A stretch of DNA of 64,000 bases from Congeria kusceri (GCA_027627225.1 CM051029.1:71906578-71970577); one strand, 5' to 3'; counted from the first letter of the stretch, positions 1-14,200 are shown. Made by a program: numbers and translations. Notes: generated from the letters alone by a model not told the origin.

Positions 1-850
1 GGGGCAGAACTAGGTATGGGTAGAGTTAGAGTTAGGTAGGGGGCAGAACTAGGTATGGGTAGGGTTAGAGTTAGGTAGGGGGCAGAACTAGGTATGGGTA
101 GAGTTAGAGTTAGGTAGAGGGCAGAACTAGGTATGGGTAGAGTTAGAGTTAGGTAGGGGGCAGAACTAGGTATAGGTAGAGTTAGAGTTAGGTAGGGGGC
201 AGAACTAGGTATGGGTAGAGTTAGAGTTAGGTAGGGGGCAGAACTAGGAATGGGTCGAGTTAAAGTAAGGTAGATGGTAGAACTAGGTATGTTTAGAGTT
301 AGAGTTAGTTAGGGGGCACAACTAGGTATGGGTAGAGTTAGAGTTAGGTATGGGGCAGAACTAGGTATGGGTAGAGTAAGAGTTAGGTAGGGGGCAGAAC
401 TAGGTATAGGTAGAGTTAGAGTTAGGTAGGGGGCAGAACTAGGTATGGGTAGAGTTAGAGTTAGGTAGGGTGCAGAACTAGGAATGGGTCGAGTTAAAGT
501 AAGGTAGATGGTAGAACTAGGTATGTTTAGAGTTAGAGTTAGTTAGGGGGCACAACTAGGTATGGGTAGAGTTAGAGTTAGGTATGGGGCAGAACTAGGT
601 ATGGGTAGAGTAAGAGTTAGGTAGGGGGCAGAACTAGGTATGGGTAGAGTTAGAGTTAGGTAGGGGGCAGAACTAGGTATGGGTAGAGTAAGAGTTAGGT
701 AGGGGGCAGAACTAGGTATGGGTAGAGTTAGAGTTAGGTAGGGGGCAGAACTAGGTATGGGTAGGGTTAGAGTTAGGTAGGGGGCAGAACTAGGTATGGG
801 TATAGTTAGAGTTATGTAGGGGGCAGAACTAGGTATGGGTAGAGTTAGAT
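1..850. repeat. 39-bp telomere-like tandem array
   Basis: About 22 head-to-tail copies of a 39-bp unit that starts GGGGCAGAACTAGGTATGGG and ends in GTTAGAGTTAGG-like steps. The array is open at the left edge. The G-rich, TTAGRG-like strand resembles degenerate telomere repeat (TTAGGG in molluscs) but is not canonical. A divergent block (AGGAATGGGTCGAG, then GTATGTTTAGAG, then GGGGGCACAACTAGG) occurs at 241 and again at 475, exactly 234 bp (six units) apart, so there is a higher-order repeat within the array. No gene is seen here. Confidence 0.93.
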
Positions 851-1236
851 GTGGGGGCAGTTAGATGGAGAAGATTTAGATGGGCTGAATTCGGAGGCGT
901 GTTAAATAATAGTGAAATAAGAAAGAGTAGTCAGAAGACAGAATAGTTTACATGTATTTACATCTCACTTTGTACAGAAAACAAATAAGAACACAGAATA
1001 AAATCATGATATATTTGTACAAAACCACTCAGAATAGAGAATTATGACAGACAAACATTCTAAAATACCAGAAATACACGAATGCTATTAAAATCATAAA
1101 CGGATAAAAAAAATACAAACGAGGCAACATACGATATTTAATGCAAAAATTAGTTATCTTAAAACAATAATAAAAAAGCCCTATAAAATATATACATGTA
1201 TGAGAACTACAGTGTTAAGAGCATAAAATATATATA
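851..1236. other. AT-rich spacer, nothing recognised
   Basis: Between the 39-bp array and the first TIR element I see AT-rich sequence with no coding or repeat signal. It is presumably intron of the USP9X-like gene that continues to the right, but no exon is recognisable here. Confidence 0.5.
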
Positions 1237-1982
1237 CCGTAAAAGCTCCATGTTTTCGGACACTATAAATTTTCAGACACCCTCTTTTTTAGCTAAAATA
1301 ATAATTTTTTGTCACTATATATTTTCGGACGTCCTGATTTTAACCCATAATTAATCTAAATTTTCAGACATTTTATATGACAGTGGTATTTTAGCAGAAT
1401 TCTAACCTGTTTGCGTTAATCGGGTGACACATCACACATGTTTTTACAACCGGATGAAGGTCATACAATCTGGCAGATGAATGAGTGGAGGCGGTGGACC
1501 GTTACTTTAGTGTTATTGGGTACAGAGCCATGTGCCATAAATATTGGGTTTACCCGATTGTGTATACCGGTAGTGATAACGTATATTAAATATGCTGTTG
1601 AAATTATCGTATTCAGGAACCAGTCTTAACCAGTCTTCATTATTTACCAATAAATTCTGTTTAATTTGCAGAATTTGCGTAATTTTCTGTAAAACAAAAT
1701 AATACATATGAAGTGATATAAAATTCATTGCAAACATCGCTAAAAAAATTAATAATCTATACGGCGAGGTATTTAACAAGCGCACGCAATCAATGGTCGA
1801 TACTGTCCGTGTATATTCGGCAAAAAACGTTATACACCGACATATCCAAACGTAATTGCAATATTGTCGTAGTGTCTATAAATTTTTGGACATATTAATT
1901 TGGGAATATTTTTGTGTATCCAAATTTTCGGACACCAACAATTTTAATTATTTTTAAGTGTCCGAAAACAGAGCTTTTATGG
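1237..1982. mobile_element. Non-autonomous TIR DNA transposon, TA target duplication
   Basis: The left end CCGTAAAAGCTCC followed by TGTTTTCGGACAC is the inverse of the right end GTGTCCGAAAACA followed by GAGCTTTTATGG. Each end is flanked by TA (1235-1236 and 1983-1984), as in Tc1/mariner/pogo elements. Motifs of the form TTTTCGGAC or TTTTCAGAC recur inside at 1268, 1321, 1361 and 1925, giving sub-terminal repeats. The 746-bp body has no convincing transposase, so it must depend on an enzyme supplied elsewhere. Family assignment beyond 'TA-inserting' is inference. Confidence 0.8.
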
Positions 1983-2145
1983 TACTTTAAGATTAGTAAT
2001 TTGCTATGGACAAAATTCAAGTAAAAAGTAAGATGGGGGTTAAGTTTTTTCCTTCTTGAAACCTCACCACTGGTACAGATGTAATGTACTGACTGGTGAG
2101 TCTTGACAAAGAACCCAGATAACAAAGAGAGCTGGTGCATTTCAG

Positions 2146-2266
2146 GTGAGATTATAGATACAGACTGTGATGAGAAGGGACAGAGCACTCGCTACAAGCT
2201 GATAGGCGTGGTGGTGCACAGTGGTCAGGCCAGCGGGGGACACTACTATTCCTACATCCTGCACAG
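2146..2266 (+). CDS. USP9X: USP9X exon 1 in window: USP His box
   Basis: Acceptor TGCATTTCAG ends at 2145 and donor GTACGC starts at 2267. The reading frame after two leading bases gives [12 protein letters not shown], then [11 protein letters not shown] and [20 protein letters not shown] is the USP catalytic-His motif. It ends in phase 2 (AG of an Arg codon). Confidence 0.95.
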
Positions 2267-5200
2267 GTACGCATAGGGGCGGAGGTTCTCTCTCCAGTTG
2301 ATACTTCAAAATGTAGGACCACTTAATTAGACAGTACCAGCTGCTGTGTGCATAATAAACATAAAAATGTAGAACTACATTACCTGACCAATACCTAATG
2401 TAGAATTGCTGTGGTTATAGTGGAAACACAAAGTGCTGTGTGATTTTTCATTTGTTTGTTAGCATTTTTGGCCGTTTTTAACAGTATTTTATTTATACCA
2501 CGGCGGTCAGTTAACCTACCCACACTTTTCCTGGGGAAGCTTAGCCGATCTAAGCGGTTTACCAGTACTAAGTGCACATACTCTTGCCAGTAACTGACAA
2601 CTGCCCTACTTGAATCAGAGGTAGGGGAGAATGGCTGTAGAAATAATTTCATGACCAATCCCCACACAAGTTATGTGATCGATATTTGACAGTCTAGCAC
2701 CCTACCAACTGAGCTAGCTGGGCCCCTTGTGATTTTTCAGTATTTATCATAATTACTTTATATGCTAAAATTAGAAAGCTATTGTTAAGTAGAAAGCTAT
2801 TGTTAAGTATGTATCATAATTCTGAGGTGATGCTGTAATTATATATTTGAAATAAGAATACCTGTATAAAAGGTTTGTCAATTTTCCAATCTTGAGTTCT
2901 ATCAGTGTTCAGTTTTCTTTTGGTACTGTTACTGTCTGTGGATAGAATTGTAACACACAAGACCTAAAACGTTCGTGGATAATGTTCACACCATGTAGAA
3001 TTGTAACACAAAAGACCTAAGACGTTCGTGGATAATGTTCACACCATGTAGAATTGTAACACACAAGACCTAAAACGTTCGTGGATAATGTTCACACCAT
3101 GTAGAATGGTAACACACAAGACCTAAAACGTTCGTGGATAATGTTCACACCATGTAGAATTGTAACACACAAGACCTAAAACGTTGGTGGATAATGTTCA
3201 CACCATGTATAATGGTAACACACAAGACCTAAGACATACTTGGATAATGTTCACACCATGTAAAATGGTAACACACAAGACCTAAACGTACTTGGATAAT
3301 GTTCACACCATGTAAAATGGTAACACACAAGACCTAAAACATACTTGGATAATGTTCACACCATGTAAAATGGTAACACACAAGACCTAAAACGTTCGTG
3401 GATAATGTTCACACCATGTAGAATGGTAACACACAAGACCTAAAACGTACTTGGATAATGTTCACACCATGTAAAATGGTAACACACAAGACCTAAACGT
3501 ACATGGATAATGTTCACACCATGTAGAATGGTAACACACAAGACCTAAAACGTTCGTGGATAATGTTCACACCATGTAAAATGGTAACACACAAGACCTA
3601 AAACGTACTTGGATAATGTTCACACCATGTAGAATGGTAACACACAAGACCTAAAACGTACTTGGATAATGTTCACACCATGTAAAATGGTAACACACAA
3701 GACCTAAAACGTACTTGGATAATGTTCACACCATGTAAAATGGTAACACACAAGACCTAAACGTATGTGGAATGGATTATGTTCACACCATGTAGAATGG
3801 TAATACACAAGACCTAAAACGTACTTGGATAATGTTCACACCATGTAAAATGGTAACACACAAGACCTAAACGTATGTGGAATGGATAATGTTCACACCA
3901 TGTAGAATGGTAATACACAAGACCTAAAACGTACTTGGATAATGTTCACACCATGTAGAATGGTAACACACAAGACCTAAAACGTACTTGGATAATGTTC
4001 ACACCATGTAGAATGGTAACACACAAGACCTAAAACGTACTTGGATAATGTTCACACCCTGTAAAATGGTAACACACAAGACCTAAAACGTACTTGGATA
4101 ATGTTCACACCATGTAAAATGGTAACACACAAGACCTAAACGTATGTGGAATGGATAATGTTCACACCATGTAGAATGGTAACACACAAGACCTAAAACG
4201 TTCGTGGATAATGTTCACACCATGTAGAATGGTAACACACAAGACCTAAAACGTACTTGGATAATGTTCACACCATGTAAAATGGTAACACACAAGACCT
4301 AAACGTATGTGGAATGGATAATGTTCACACCATGTAGAATGGTAATACACAAGACCTAAAACTTACTTGGATAATGTTCACACCATGTAAAATGGTAACA
4401 CACAAGACCTAAAACGTATGTGGAATGGATAATGTTCACACCATGTAGAAATGTAACACACAAGACCTAAAACGTATGTGGAATGGATAATGTTCACACC
4501 ATGTAGAAATGTAACACACAAGACCTAAAACGTATGTGGAATGGATAATGTTCACACCAAGATGACCATGGTGATTTTCTGTTAAAACTCTGAGTGTAGC
4601 AATGTAACATAATTTTATAAGACCTAAATCGTACATGGATAAAAGTTCACAATGAGCACCAAGAAGATTGAGTTTGTATTTCCAGACCGACAGATGGTGA
4701 AGCCAAGTGGTACAAGTTTGATGACGGGGATGTGTCTGAGTGCAAGATGGATGATGATGAGGTAAACAGCTCGGAATGGTGTAGTGGATATGGTGTCTGC
4801 CTTGGGACTGGGAGGTCCCGGGTTTGATCCCCACTCAGGGAGCGTTCTCAAAATCTTTCCAATACATGTATCTTCCAAAGACACTCAAGATCTTTCCAAA
4901 GACACCAAGTTCTGGTTGTTCCCAGGAAACAGACTCGAGAGTGTCTCTAAAAGCCTAAAGCTTTCGATGCAATCGAGCTAAAATAAATAGGTTTAAACTA
5001 AACAGCTTTCTCAGTCAAAGGTGATGGGGATCTGGATTGCTCATCTGCAAAGTATCATCATCATCAGTATCATTGTCAGTAACATGTTTATCATCATCAT
5101 AATCATATTTCTTTTTTTAGAGATCAGCACTAAAAGTATGCTAACAAAAGGGGAATATTTTCAATAAACCTTTCCAGGTTTTTGCAACTAACATTTATCT

Positions 5201-8200
5201 CCTCCCTAGCTATTGTTATAGGATTAATTTCCGTTCTTTGATAATCACAGACACTTCACCAGCTTTTACCATGTGCTCTTTAATGTAAAATAGGTTTACA
5301 GTTAAATGCGTAATATTTGTGTACATTGATTGGATAAGATACTAGATTAATTTGCAAATGACTGCCCTTATGGACACATCAGTGAGCAATAACAATCCCG
5401 AATCAACTTTTTTAGCTCACCTGAGCACGAAGTGTTCGGTGAGCTATTGGTATAGGGGACCTCTCCGGCATCCTTCCGTCGTCAAAGTGCCGTCAACAAT
5501 TTGGACCGTTATCGCGATAAAGACTTCATTTTTTATTCAGTCTTGACCAAAACTGCACAGTTTGTGTATGGCCATAAAATCTTGGACGAGTTCGATAATG
5601 GGCTGAATCGGAACAGGAACACCAGAGTTATTGCCCCTTTTTTGTGCAAAAAAAAAGTGCAAAAATGCTCTTTTCCAGCGTATAGACTTTATTTTCCATC
5701 CAGTCTTAACCAAACTTTCACATTTTGTGTATGACCATCAGATCTCAGCATACACCAAAAATGGGATGGATGGTGTTTCAAACAATAGAGTTATTGCCCT
5801 TTGTTTATTAAAAAAATATACAAAAATGGACATTATTCAGGATTGAGACTTCATTTTTCATCCAATCTTCACCAATCTTGCACAGTTTGTCTATTACCAT
5901 GAGATTGCAGTTGATGTCAAATATAAGCAAGATCGGAAATGAAACACCTGAGATAATGCCCTTTGTTTGTGAAAAAAATATCCAAAAATTGACATTATTC
6001 AGGAGAGCTACTTCATTTTTTATCCAATCTTCACCGAACTTGCACAGTTTGTCTATGTCCATAAGATCAAAGGTGAAGTTGAATATAAGCAAGATCAGAC
6101 TAGAAACACCAGAGTTATTGCCCTTTGTTTGTGAAAAAAATATGCAAAAATGGACATTATTCAGGATAGAGACTTCATTTTTCATCCAATCTTCACCAAT
6201 CGTGTACAGTTTGTCTATAAACGTAAGACTACAGGTGAAGTTGAATAAAAGCATGATTGGGCCAGAAACACCTGAGTTATTGCCTCAACAAGTTATCAAT
6301 GATTGGCTTGCACACAGGAATTTTTATTCAATGTTGACCAAACTTACAAAGTTTGTGTATGACCATAAAAATTGATTGATAAAATTTGATTTTCAACATT
6401 TGCAAGACATGCATGCAGTTATTTGTACATGCAACATTGATGTCTTCAGAGCCTGCATTAACATCATTTATCATGATTGGACTGAAAATTATCAAATAAA
6501 CAGCAAAACTTGACCTTATAGCACAGCCATCTGAATTATTGCATTGCAGCTAGTTCTCCAAAACTGTCTGCGAAAAAGACATCAAAATCTACTGTTTCTG
6601 CATTTTCCAGAATTGTCACTGATTTAATGAAAAAGGGTCAGGTTAGAATATTGAGAAAAGTGATTTGAGAACCATTAGCAAAAACACCGCACATCCACTA
6701 CCCAACTCGTACTTTGCCTATTGCACTAACCCATGTTTTAAATCAAATTGATCCTACCCCTTTTGTGTATTGTTCAGTATCTTAATTTTCAGACCTGTCA
6801 CAACAGTATGGTCTTCTTCTGTAACAGTTATCAGGTGAGCGCTTTGGGTCATCATGGCCCTCTTGTATGAGACCGTTGCCCAAAACTCACAATTTATTTA
6901 TTTGTTTGGCCTAGATAATAAAGTTTTTGGAAAACTTAATGCATGCCTAATTTTTACTACCTTTTCAGGAAATGAAGAACCAGTGCTTCGGTGGGGAATA
7001 TATGGGAGAAGTGTTCGACCACATGTTAAAAAGGTAGCAAAATAATGTTTTAGACATGGTACATGTGACTGCATTCATAGATATAATGTGTCACTGGTAT
7101 TTCAATTTATGAAATCTTCATGTCTCTAAAATAATGTTAAAATATTCATTATCTTTCTACATTTCCTTAGGTTTTCCAGAAGTAATGTATGTAACTTGAA
7201 TCATTCACTTGGTCGCTCACTTAACAAACGAAAATCAAAATGCCATTAGATAATTTTAAAGCTACTGTCATGGTAACTTGGCTTGACTATAAAGAAAATA
7301 AACCGTGTAGGAGGAAATTAAATAAAAAGCATGTATTCTTTTCCATCAGGATGACAATTCGTAGACAGAAGCGATGGTGGAATGCATACATCTTGTTTTA
7401 CGAGCGTATGGACGAAAGTGACGAAGAAATCATTTCTAAGAATGTTCAGGATCTCACTATAAGTATGTGTGCCCCATAACAGTTAATGTTGATATCAGTA
7501 TTATATACATGTAGATGTTCATGTACCTTTCCTTTTGTAGATTGTATCACTGTTCTGGAGTCAATATATTTTGACTGTATTATATGTACCATTGTATGAT
7601 GTTCACCAGTCTTCCAATTAAAAACTGACAAAACAAAAAAATGGACCATAACATGTCTTCAGAAATACTTTGTAACAAATACTGAATTCAAATTGTCCCA
7701 GACTTAAAACATGTAGTGATTTTATTGAAGCCTGTTTTGATCAGTCACTGTTGATACGTAAAACAAACTCTTAGTTTGTATCTTACTATGTACTTTGTCC
7801 ATTTCAGCTTTGTACTTAATTTTCTTTGTACCCCTTTGTCCATTTCAGCTTTGTACTTAATTTTCTTTGTTCTTTGTCCATTTCATCTTAGTTCTTTTTT
7901 TTTCTCTGTACTTTGTCCATGTCAGCGTTGTACTTAATTTTCTTAATTTTCTCTGTACTTTGTCCATTTCAGCTTAGTTCTTTTTTTTTTCTCTGTACTA
8001 TGTCCATTTCAGCTTAGTACTTAATTTTCTCTGTACTTAATCAATTTCAGCTCATGTACTTAATTTTCTCTGTACTTTATCCGTGTCAGCTCATGTACTT
8101 AATTTTCTCTGTACTTTGTCCATGTCAGCTCAAAAGCCGAGTATAGTGAAGATGCCGCGAGCGATAGAGAAGTGTGTACGCAAGCAGAACATCATGTTCA

Positions 8201-11200
8201 TGCATGAGAGGACCCAGTTCAGTCCGGAGTACTTCCAGTTCATGAGGAAGCTGCTCACGTGTAACCAGATGTACATACACACCAACGTCAGTCAGGACAA
8301 ACTAGTAGGTTTTGTTGTTGTGTCATAGACCATTGCAGTTTATTATTATGCCCCCCCCCCCCCCATCAAAGATGGCGGGGAATATAGGTTTGCTAATGTC
8401 GGTTGGTCTGTCAGCCTGTCTGTCCGTCTGTTTGTCGTTCGGTAGGTAGACCACTTTCGTTTCCGCCCTCTAAGTCAAATACTTTTCATCCGATCTTAAC
8501 CAAACATCATGAAAATGTTACCGGCATAATATCTCAGCCAAGTTCGATAATCAGCCAATTATCTTAAGTTGGCATTTTATCGTTTCCGCTCTCTTTAGTC
8601 CAACAGTTTTCATCCAGTCTTCACCAAAATTCATTGACATCTTTGTGGGCATAATATCCTAGTCAAGTTCGATAATTAATCGAATTGCCCTAGGAACTGT
8701 AGAGTTATGGCCCTTGAATTATCCAAAATGAGCCTTTTTTGCTGTTTCTGCTATCTGCATCCAACATTTATCAGATCTTCACCAAACTTGATGGATGTTT
8801 GAGGTTATAATATATTAGCCAAGTTGGATGATCAACATAAACACCCCACAAACTGCAGTTATATTTATCTGCTATTGGTAGTTTTAGCAGTTTCTGCTAT
8901 GTCCTACAGTTCTCATCCATTCATCACCAAACTTGATATTTCAAAGATTGCATTTAACCTAGAGGAGGCATAAATGTTTTACAAGCAGCTCTAGTTGGTT
9001 TTAAGATTAATAAGCTTTCCTATCTGTCTTGAAACTTTAAGCTTTCAGTACTTCATTAAGTAATCCGTGTCTCATAAAACGAGAGTAAATATTTGGAATT
9101 TATTTAATTGGCATGACTTTTAGGAATACATTCCTGGAACAACAATCATTTCAAGTGGCTATTATAGATAATTGCAAACATTCACTGTAGTGTGTGATAT
9201 CCTGATATAAGTCTTATTGAATGCTATTTTGAGCTGATGCTGTAAACGTATTGAAGTTTGTAACCTGTTGTTATTTTGCTTTCATTCTGAAAGGTTCAGG
9301 TGGAATGCTACAATCTTTATGTTGACATATTTTCCATTTGTACATATGAGGCGCGTCGTGGGAAAACCGGACTTGATGCATGTGTGTAAAGTGTCGTCCC
9401 AGATTAGCCTGTGCAGTCAGCACAGGCTAATCCGGGACGGCACTTTCCGCTTTTATGGTATTTTCTGTTTCAAGAAAGTCTCTTCTAAACATAAATCCAC
9501 TGTAGGCGGAAAATGCAGTCCTGGTTCCGCACAGGCTAATCCAGGACGAGACTTGACGCAGATGCATTAAGACCAGTTTTCCCACGACGCGCCTCATATA
9601 TTTAAGATTGCAGTGGTGTAATGGATATGGTGTCTCTGCCTTGCCATTGGGAGATCATGAGCTCAGTCCTTACTTGGGGAGTATTTTAATGATCTTTCTC
9701 AAGACACCTAGTACTGGTTGTTTCCAGGAAACGGATTCGAAAGTGTCTTGATAAGCTATCCAGCTAGAATAAATTAAACGTAACTGAATGTATGTCCACC
9801 TCTCAACAGCCATGTTCTGTTCTGTGTTTGCAGTCACCAGATGTGGAGCAGCTGGCCATGATCAGCACTGACCTTGCCTCCAAGTTCCTCTTCACGGTCG
9901 GTTTTCACACCAAGAAATCGCTCAGGTATGTATTCACTGTCGGCTTTCACACCAAGAAATCTCTCGGGTATCTATTCACTGTAGGCTTTCACACCAAGAA
10001 ATCTCTCAGGTATGTATTCACTGTCAGCTTTCACACCAAGAAATCTCTCAGGTACGTACATATTCACTGTCGGCTTTCACACCAAGAAACCTCTCCGGTA
10101 CCTTTTCACAGTCGGCTTTCACTCCAGGAAATCTCTCAGGTATGTATTCACTGTTGGCTTTCACACCAAGAAATCTCTCAGGTACCTCTTAATGGTCGGC
10201 TTTCACACCAAGAAATCTGTCAGGTATGTATTCACTGTTGGCTTTCACACCAATAAATCTCTCAGGTATGTATTCACTGTTGGCTTTCACACCAAGAAGT
10301 CTCTCAGGTATGTATTAACTGTCGGCTTTCACACCAAGAAATCTCTCAGGTACGTATTCACCATCAGCTTTCACACCAAGAAATCTCTCAGGTAGGTATT
10401 CACGGTCGGCTTTCACACCAAGAAATCTCTCAGGTACGTGTTCACAGTCGATTTTCACACCAAGAAATCTCTGGGGTACGTTTTCACAGTCGGCTTTCAC
10501 ACCAAGAAATCTCTCGGGTACGTGTTCACAGTCGGCTTTCACACCAAGAAATCTCTCAGGTACGTATTCACTGTCGGCTTTCACACCAAGAAATCTCTCA
10601 GGTACGTTTTCACTGTCGGCTTTCTTATCATGAAATCTCTCAGGTACGTATTCACTGTCGGCTTTGACACCAAGAAATCTCTCAGGTACGTATTCACTGT
10701 CGGCTTTCACACCAAGAAATCTCTCAGGTACGCATTCACAGTCGGCTTTCACACCAAGAAATCTCTCAGGTACGTGTTCACAGTCGATTTTCACACCAAG
10801 AAATCTCTGGGGTACGTTTTCACAGTCGGCTTTCACACCAAGAAATCTCTCGGGTACGTGTTCACAGTCGGCTTTCACACCAAGAAATCTCTCAGGTACG
10901 TATTCACTGTCGGCTTTGACACCAAGAAATCTCTCAGGTACGTATTAACTGTCGGCTTTCTTACCAAGAAATCTCTCAGGTACGTATTCACTGTCGGCTT
11001 TGACACCAAGAAATCTCTCAGGTACGTATTCACAGTTGGCTTTCACACCAAGAAATCTCTCAGGTATGTATTCACTGTTGGCTTTCACACCAAGAAATCT
11101 CTCGGGTATCTATTCACTGTCTGCTTTCAGACCAAGAAATCTCTCAGGTACGTATTCACTGTTGGCTTTCACACCAAGAAATCTCTCAGGTATGTATTCA

Positions 11201-14200
11201 CTGTGGCTTTCACACCAAGAAATCTCTCGGGTATATATTAACGGTAGGATTTCACACCAAGAAATCTCTCAGGTATGTATTCACTGTCGGCTTTCACACC
11301 AAGAAATCTCTCAGGTACGTTTTCACTGTCGGCTTTCACACCAAGAAATCTCTCAGATAGGTATTCACTTTCACACCAAGAAATCTCTCAGGTACCTATT
11401 CACTGTCGGCTTTCACACCAAGAAATCTCTCAGGTACCTATTCACTGCTGGCTTTCACACCAAGAAATCTCTCAGGTATGTAATCGCTGTCGGCTTTCAC
11501 ACCAAGACATCTCTCAGGTACCTATTCACTATCAGCTTTCACACCAAGAAATCTCTCAGGTACGTATTCACTGTCGGCTTTCACACAAGAAATCTCACAG
11601 GTACGTATTCACTGTTGGCTTTCACACCAAGAAATATCTCAGGTATGTATTCAATGTCTGCTTTCACGCCAAATAATCTCTCAGGTATATATTTACGGTT
11701 TGCTTTCACACTAAGAAATCTCTCAGGTATGTATTCACATGTCTGCTTTAACACCAAGAAATGTCTCAGGTATGTATTCACGGTCGGCTTTCACACCAAG
11801 AAATCTCTCGGGTACGTATTCACTGTCGGCTTTCACACCAAGAAATCTCTCAGATAGGTATTCACTGTCAGCTTTCACACCAAGAAATCTCTCAGATAGG
11901 TATTCACTGTCAGCTTTCACACCAAGAAATCTCTCAGGTACCTATTCACTTCTGGCTTTCACACCAAGAAATCTCTCGGGTATGTATTCGCTGTCAGCTT
12001 TCACACCAAGAAATCTCTCAGGTACGTATTCACTATCAGCTTTCACACCAAGAAATCTCTCAGGTACGTATTCACTGTCGGCTTTCACACAGAGAAATCT
12101 CACAGGTACGTAGTCACTGTCAGCTTTCACACCAAGAAATCTCTCTGGTACGTATTCACTGTTGGCTTTCACACCAAGAAATCATTCAGGTACGTATTCA
12201 CTGTTGGCCTTCACACCAAGAAATATCTCAGGTATGTATTCAATGTCTGCTTTCACACCAAATAATCTCTCAGGTATATATTTACAGTTTGCTTTCACAC
12301 CAAGAAATCTCTCAGTTATGTATTCACATGTCTGCTTTAACACCAAGAAATCTCTCAGGTATGTATTCACTGTCTGCTTTCACACCAAGAAATCTCTCAA
12401 GTATATATTAACGGTAGGATTTCACACCAAGAAATCTCTCAGGTATGTATTCATGGTCAGCTTTCACACCAAGAAATCTCTCAGGTACGTATTCACTGTC
12501 GGCTTTCACACCAAGAAATCTCTCAGATAGGTATTCACTGTCAGCTTTCACACCAAGAAATCTCTCAGGTACCTATTCACTGTCGGCTTTCACACCAAGA
12601 AATCTCTCAGGTACCTATTCACTGCTGGCTTTCACATCAAGAAATCTCTCATATATGTAATCGCTGTCGGCTTTCACACCAAGAAATCTCTCAGGTACGT
12701 ATTCACTGCTGGCTTTCACACCAAGAAATCTCTCAGGTACGTATTCACTGTCGGCTTTCACACCAAGAAATCTCACAGGTACGTATTCACTGTTGGCTTT
12801 CACACCAAGAAATCTCTCAGGTACGTATTCACTGTTGGCTTTCACATCAAGAAATAATTCAGGTACGTATTCACTGTTGGCTTTCACACCAAGAAATATC
12901 TCAGGTATGTATTCAATGTCTGCTTTCACACCAAATAATCTCTCGGGTATATATTTACGGTTTGCTTTCACACTAAGAAATCTCTCAGGTATGTATTCAC
13001 ATGTCTGCTTTAACACCAAGATCTGTCTCAGGTATGTATTCACGGTCGGCTTTCACACCAAGAAATCTCTCAGGTACGTATTCACTGTCGGCTTTCACAC
13101 CAAGAAATCTCTCAGATAGGTATTCACTGTCAGCTTTCACACCAAGAAATCTCTCAGGTACCTATTCACTGCTGGCTTTCACACCAAGAAATCTCTCATG
13201 TATGTATTCGCTGTCCGCTGTCACACCAAGAAATCTCTCAGGTACGTATTCACTATCAGCTTTCACACCAAGAAATCTCTCAGGCACGTATTCACTGTCG
13301 GCTTTCACACCGAGAAATCTCACAGGTACGTCTTCACTGTTGGCTTTCACACCAAGAAAATCTCTCAGGTACGTATTCACTGTTGGCTTTCACACCAAGA
13401 AATCATTCAGGTACGTATTCACTGTTGGCCTTCACACCAAGAAATATCTCAGGTATGTATTCAATGTCTGCTTTCACACCAACTAATCTCTCAGGTATAT
13501 ATTTACGGTTTGCTTTCACACCAAGAAATCTCTCAGGTATGTATTCACATGTCTGCTTTAACACCAAGAAATCTCTCAGGTATGTATTCACTGTCTGCTT
13601 TCACACCAAGAAATCTCTCAGGTACGTATTCACTGTCGGCTTTCATACCAAGGAATCTCTCAAGTATGTATTCACATGTCTGCTTTCACACTAAGAAATC
13701 TCTCTGGTAGCTATTCACTGTTGGCTTTCACACCAAGAAATCTCTCAGGTAGGTATTCACTGTAAGCTTTCACACCAAGAAATCTCTTGGGTACCTATTC
13801 ACTGTCTGCTTTCACACCAAGAAATATCTTGGGTATGTATTCACAGTTGGCTTTCACACCAAGAAATCTCTCGGGTAGGTATTCACTGTCGGCTTTCACA
13901 CCAAGAAATCTCTCGGGTACCTATTCACTGTCTGCTTTCACACCAAGAAATCTCTCGGGTAGGTATTCACTGTCGGCTTTCACACCAAGAAATCTCTCGG
14001 GTAGGTATTCACTGTCGGCTTTGACACCAAGAAATCTCTCGGGTCTGTTAGGCTTGGTGTGAATCTGTTTATCACAGTTATAATGGACGAGGACTTCATT
14101 GTTTGACGGAGATGTACTGTAATGACATTCGTTTTATGTAAACCGGGTTTGTAGGAGATTGAAATGTGTAAATCCAACACAGACCCGTCTTTTAGAATGA

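Noticed and set aside
3000..4560. CRISPR-like array
   Set aside because: The 53-bp units are uniform along their whole length with no variable spacers, and the DNA is eukaryotic.
5808..6375. Overlapping open frames of 148 and 165 codons on opposite strands
   Set aside because: They fall in the tandem core of a pearl-like element and repeat with its ~150-bp period; no protein family recognised.
10438..11857. Long open frames of 267 and 285 codons in the 42-bp array as repeat-protein genes
   Set aside because: They exist because the unit length is a multiple of three and lacks stops; several frames and both strands are open together. The source is an exon end with its donor, so these are not separate genes.
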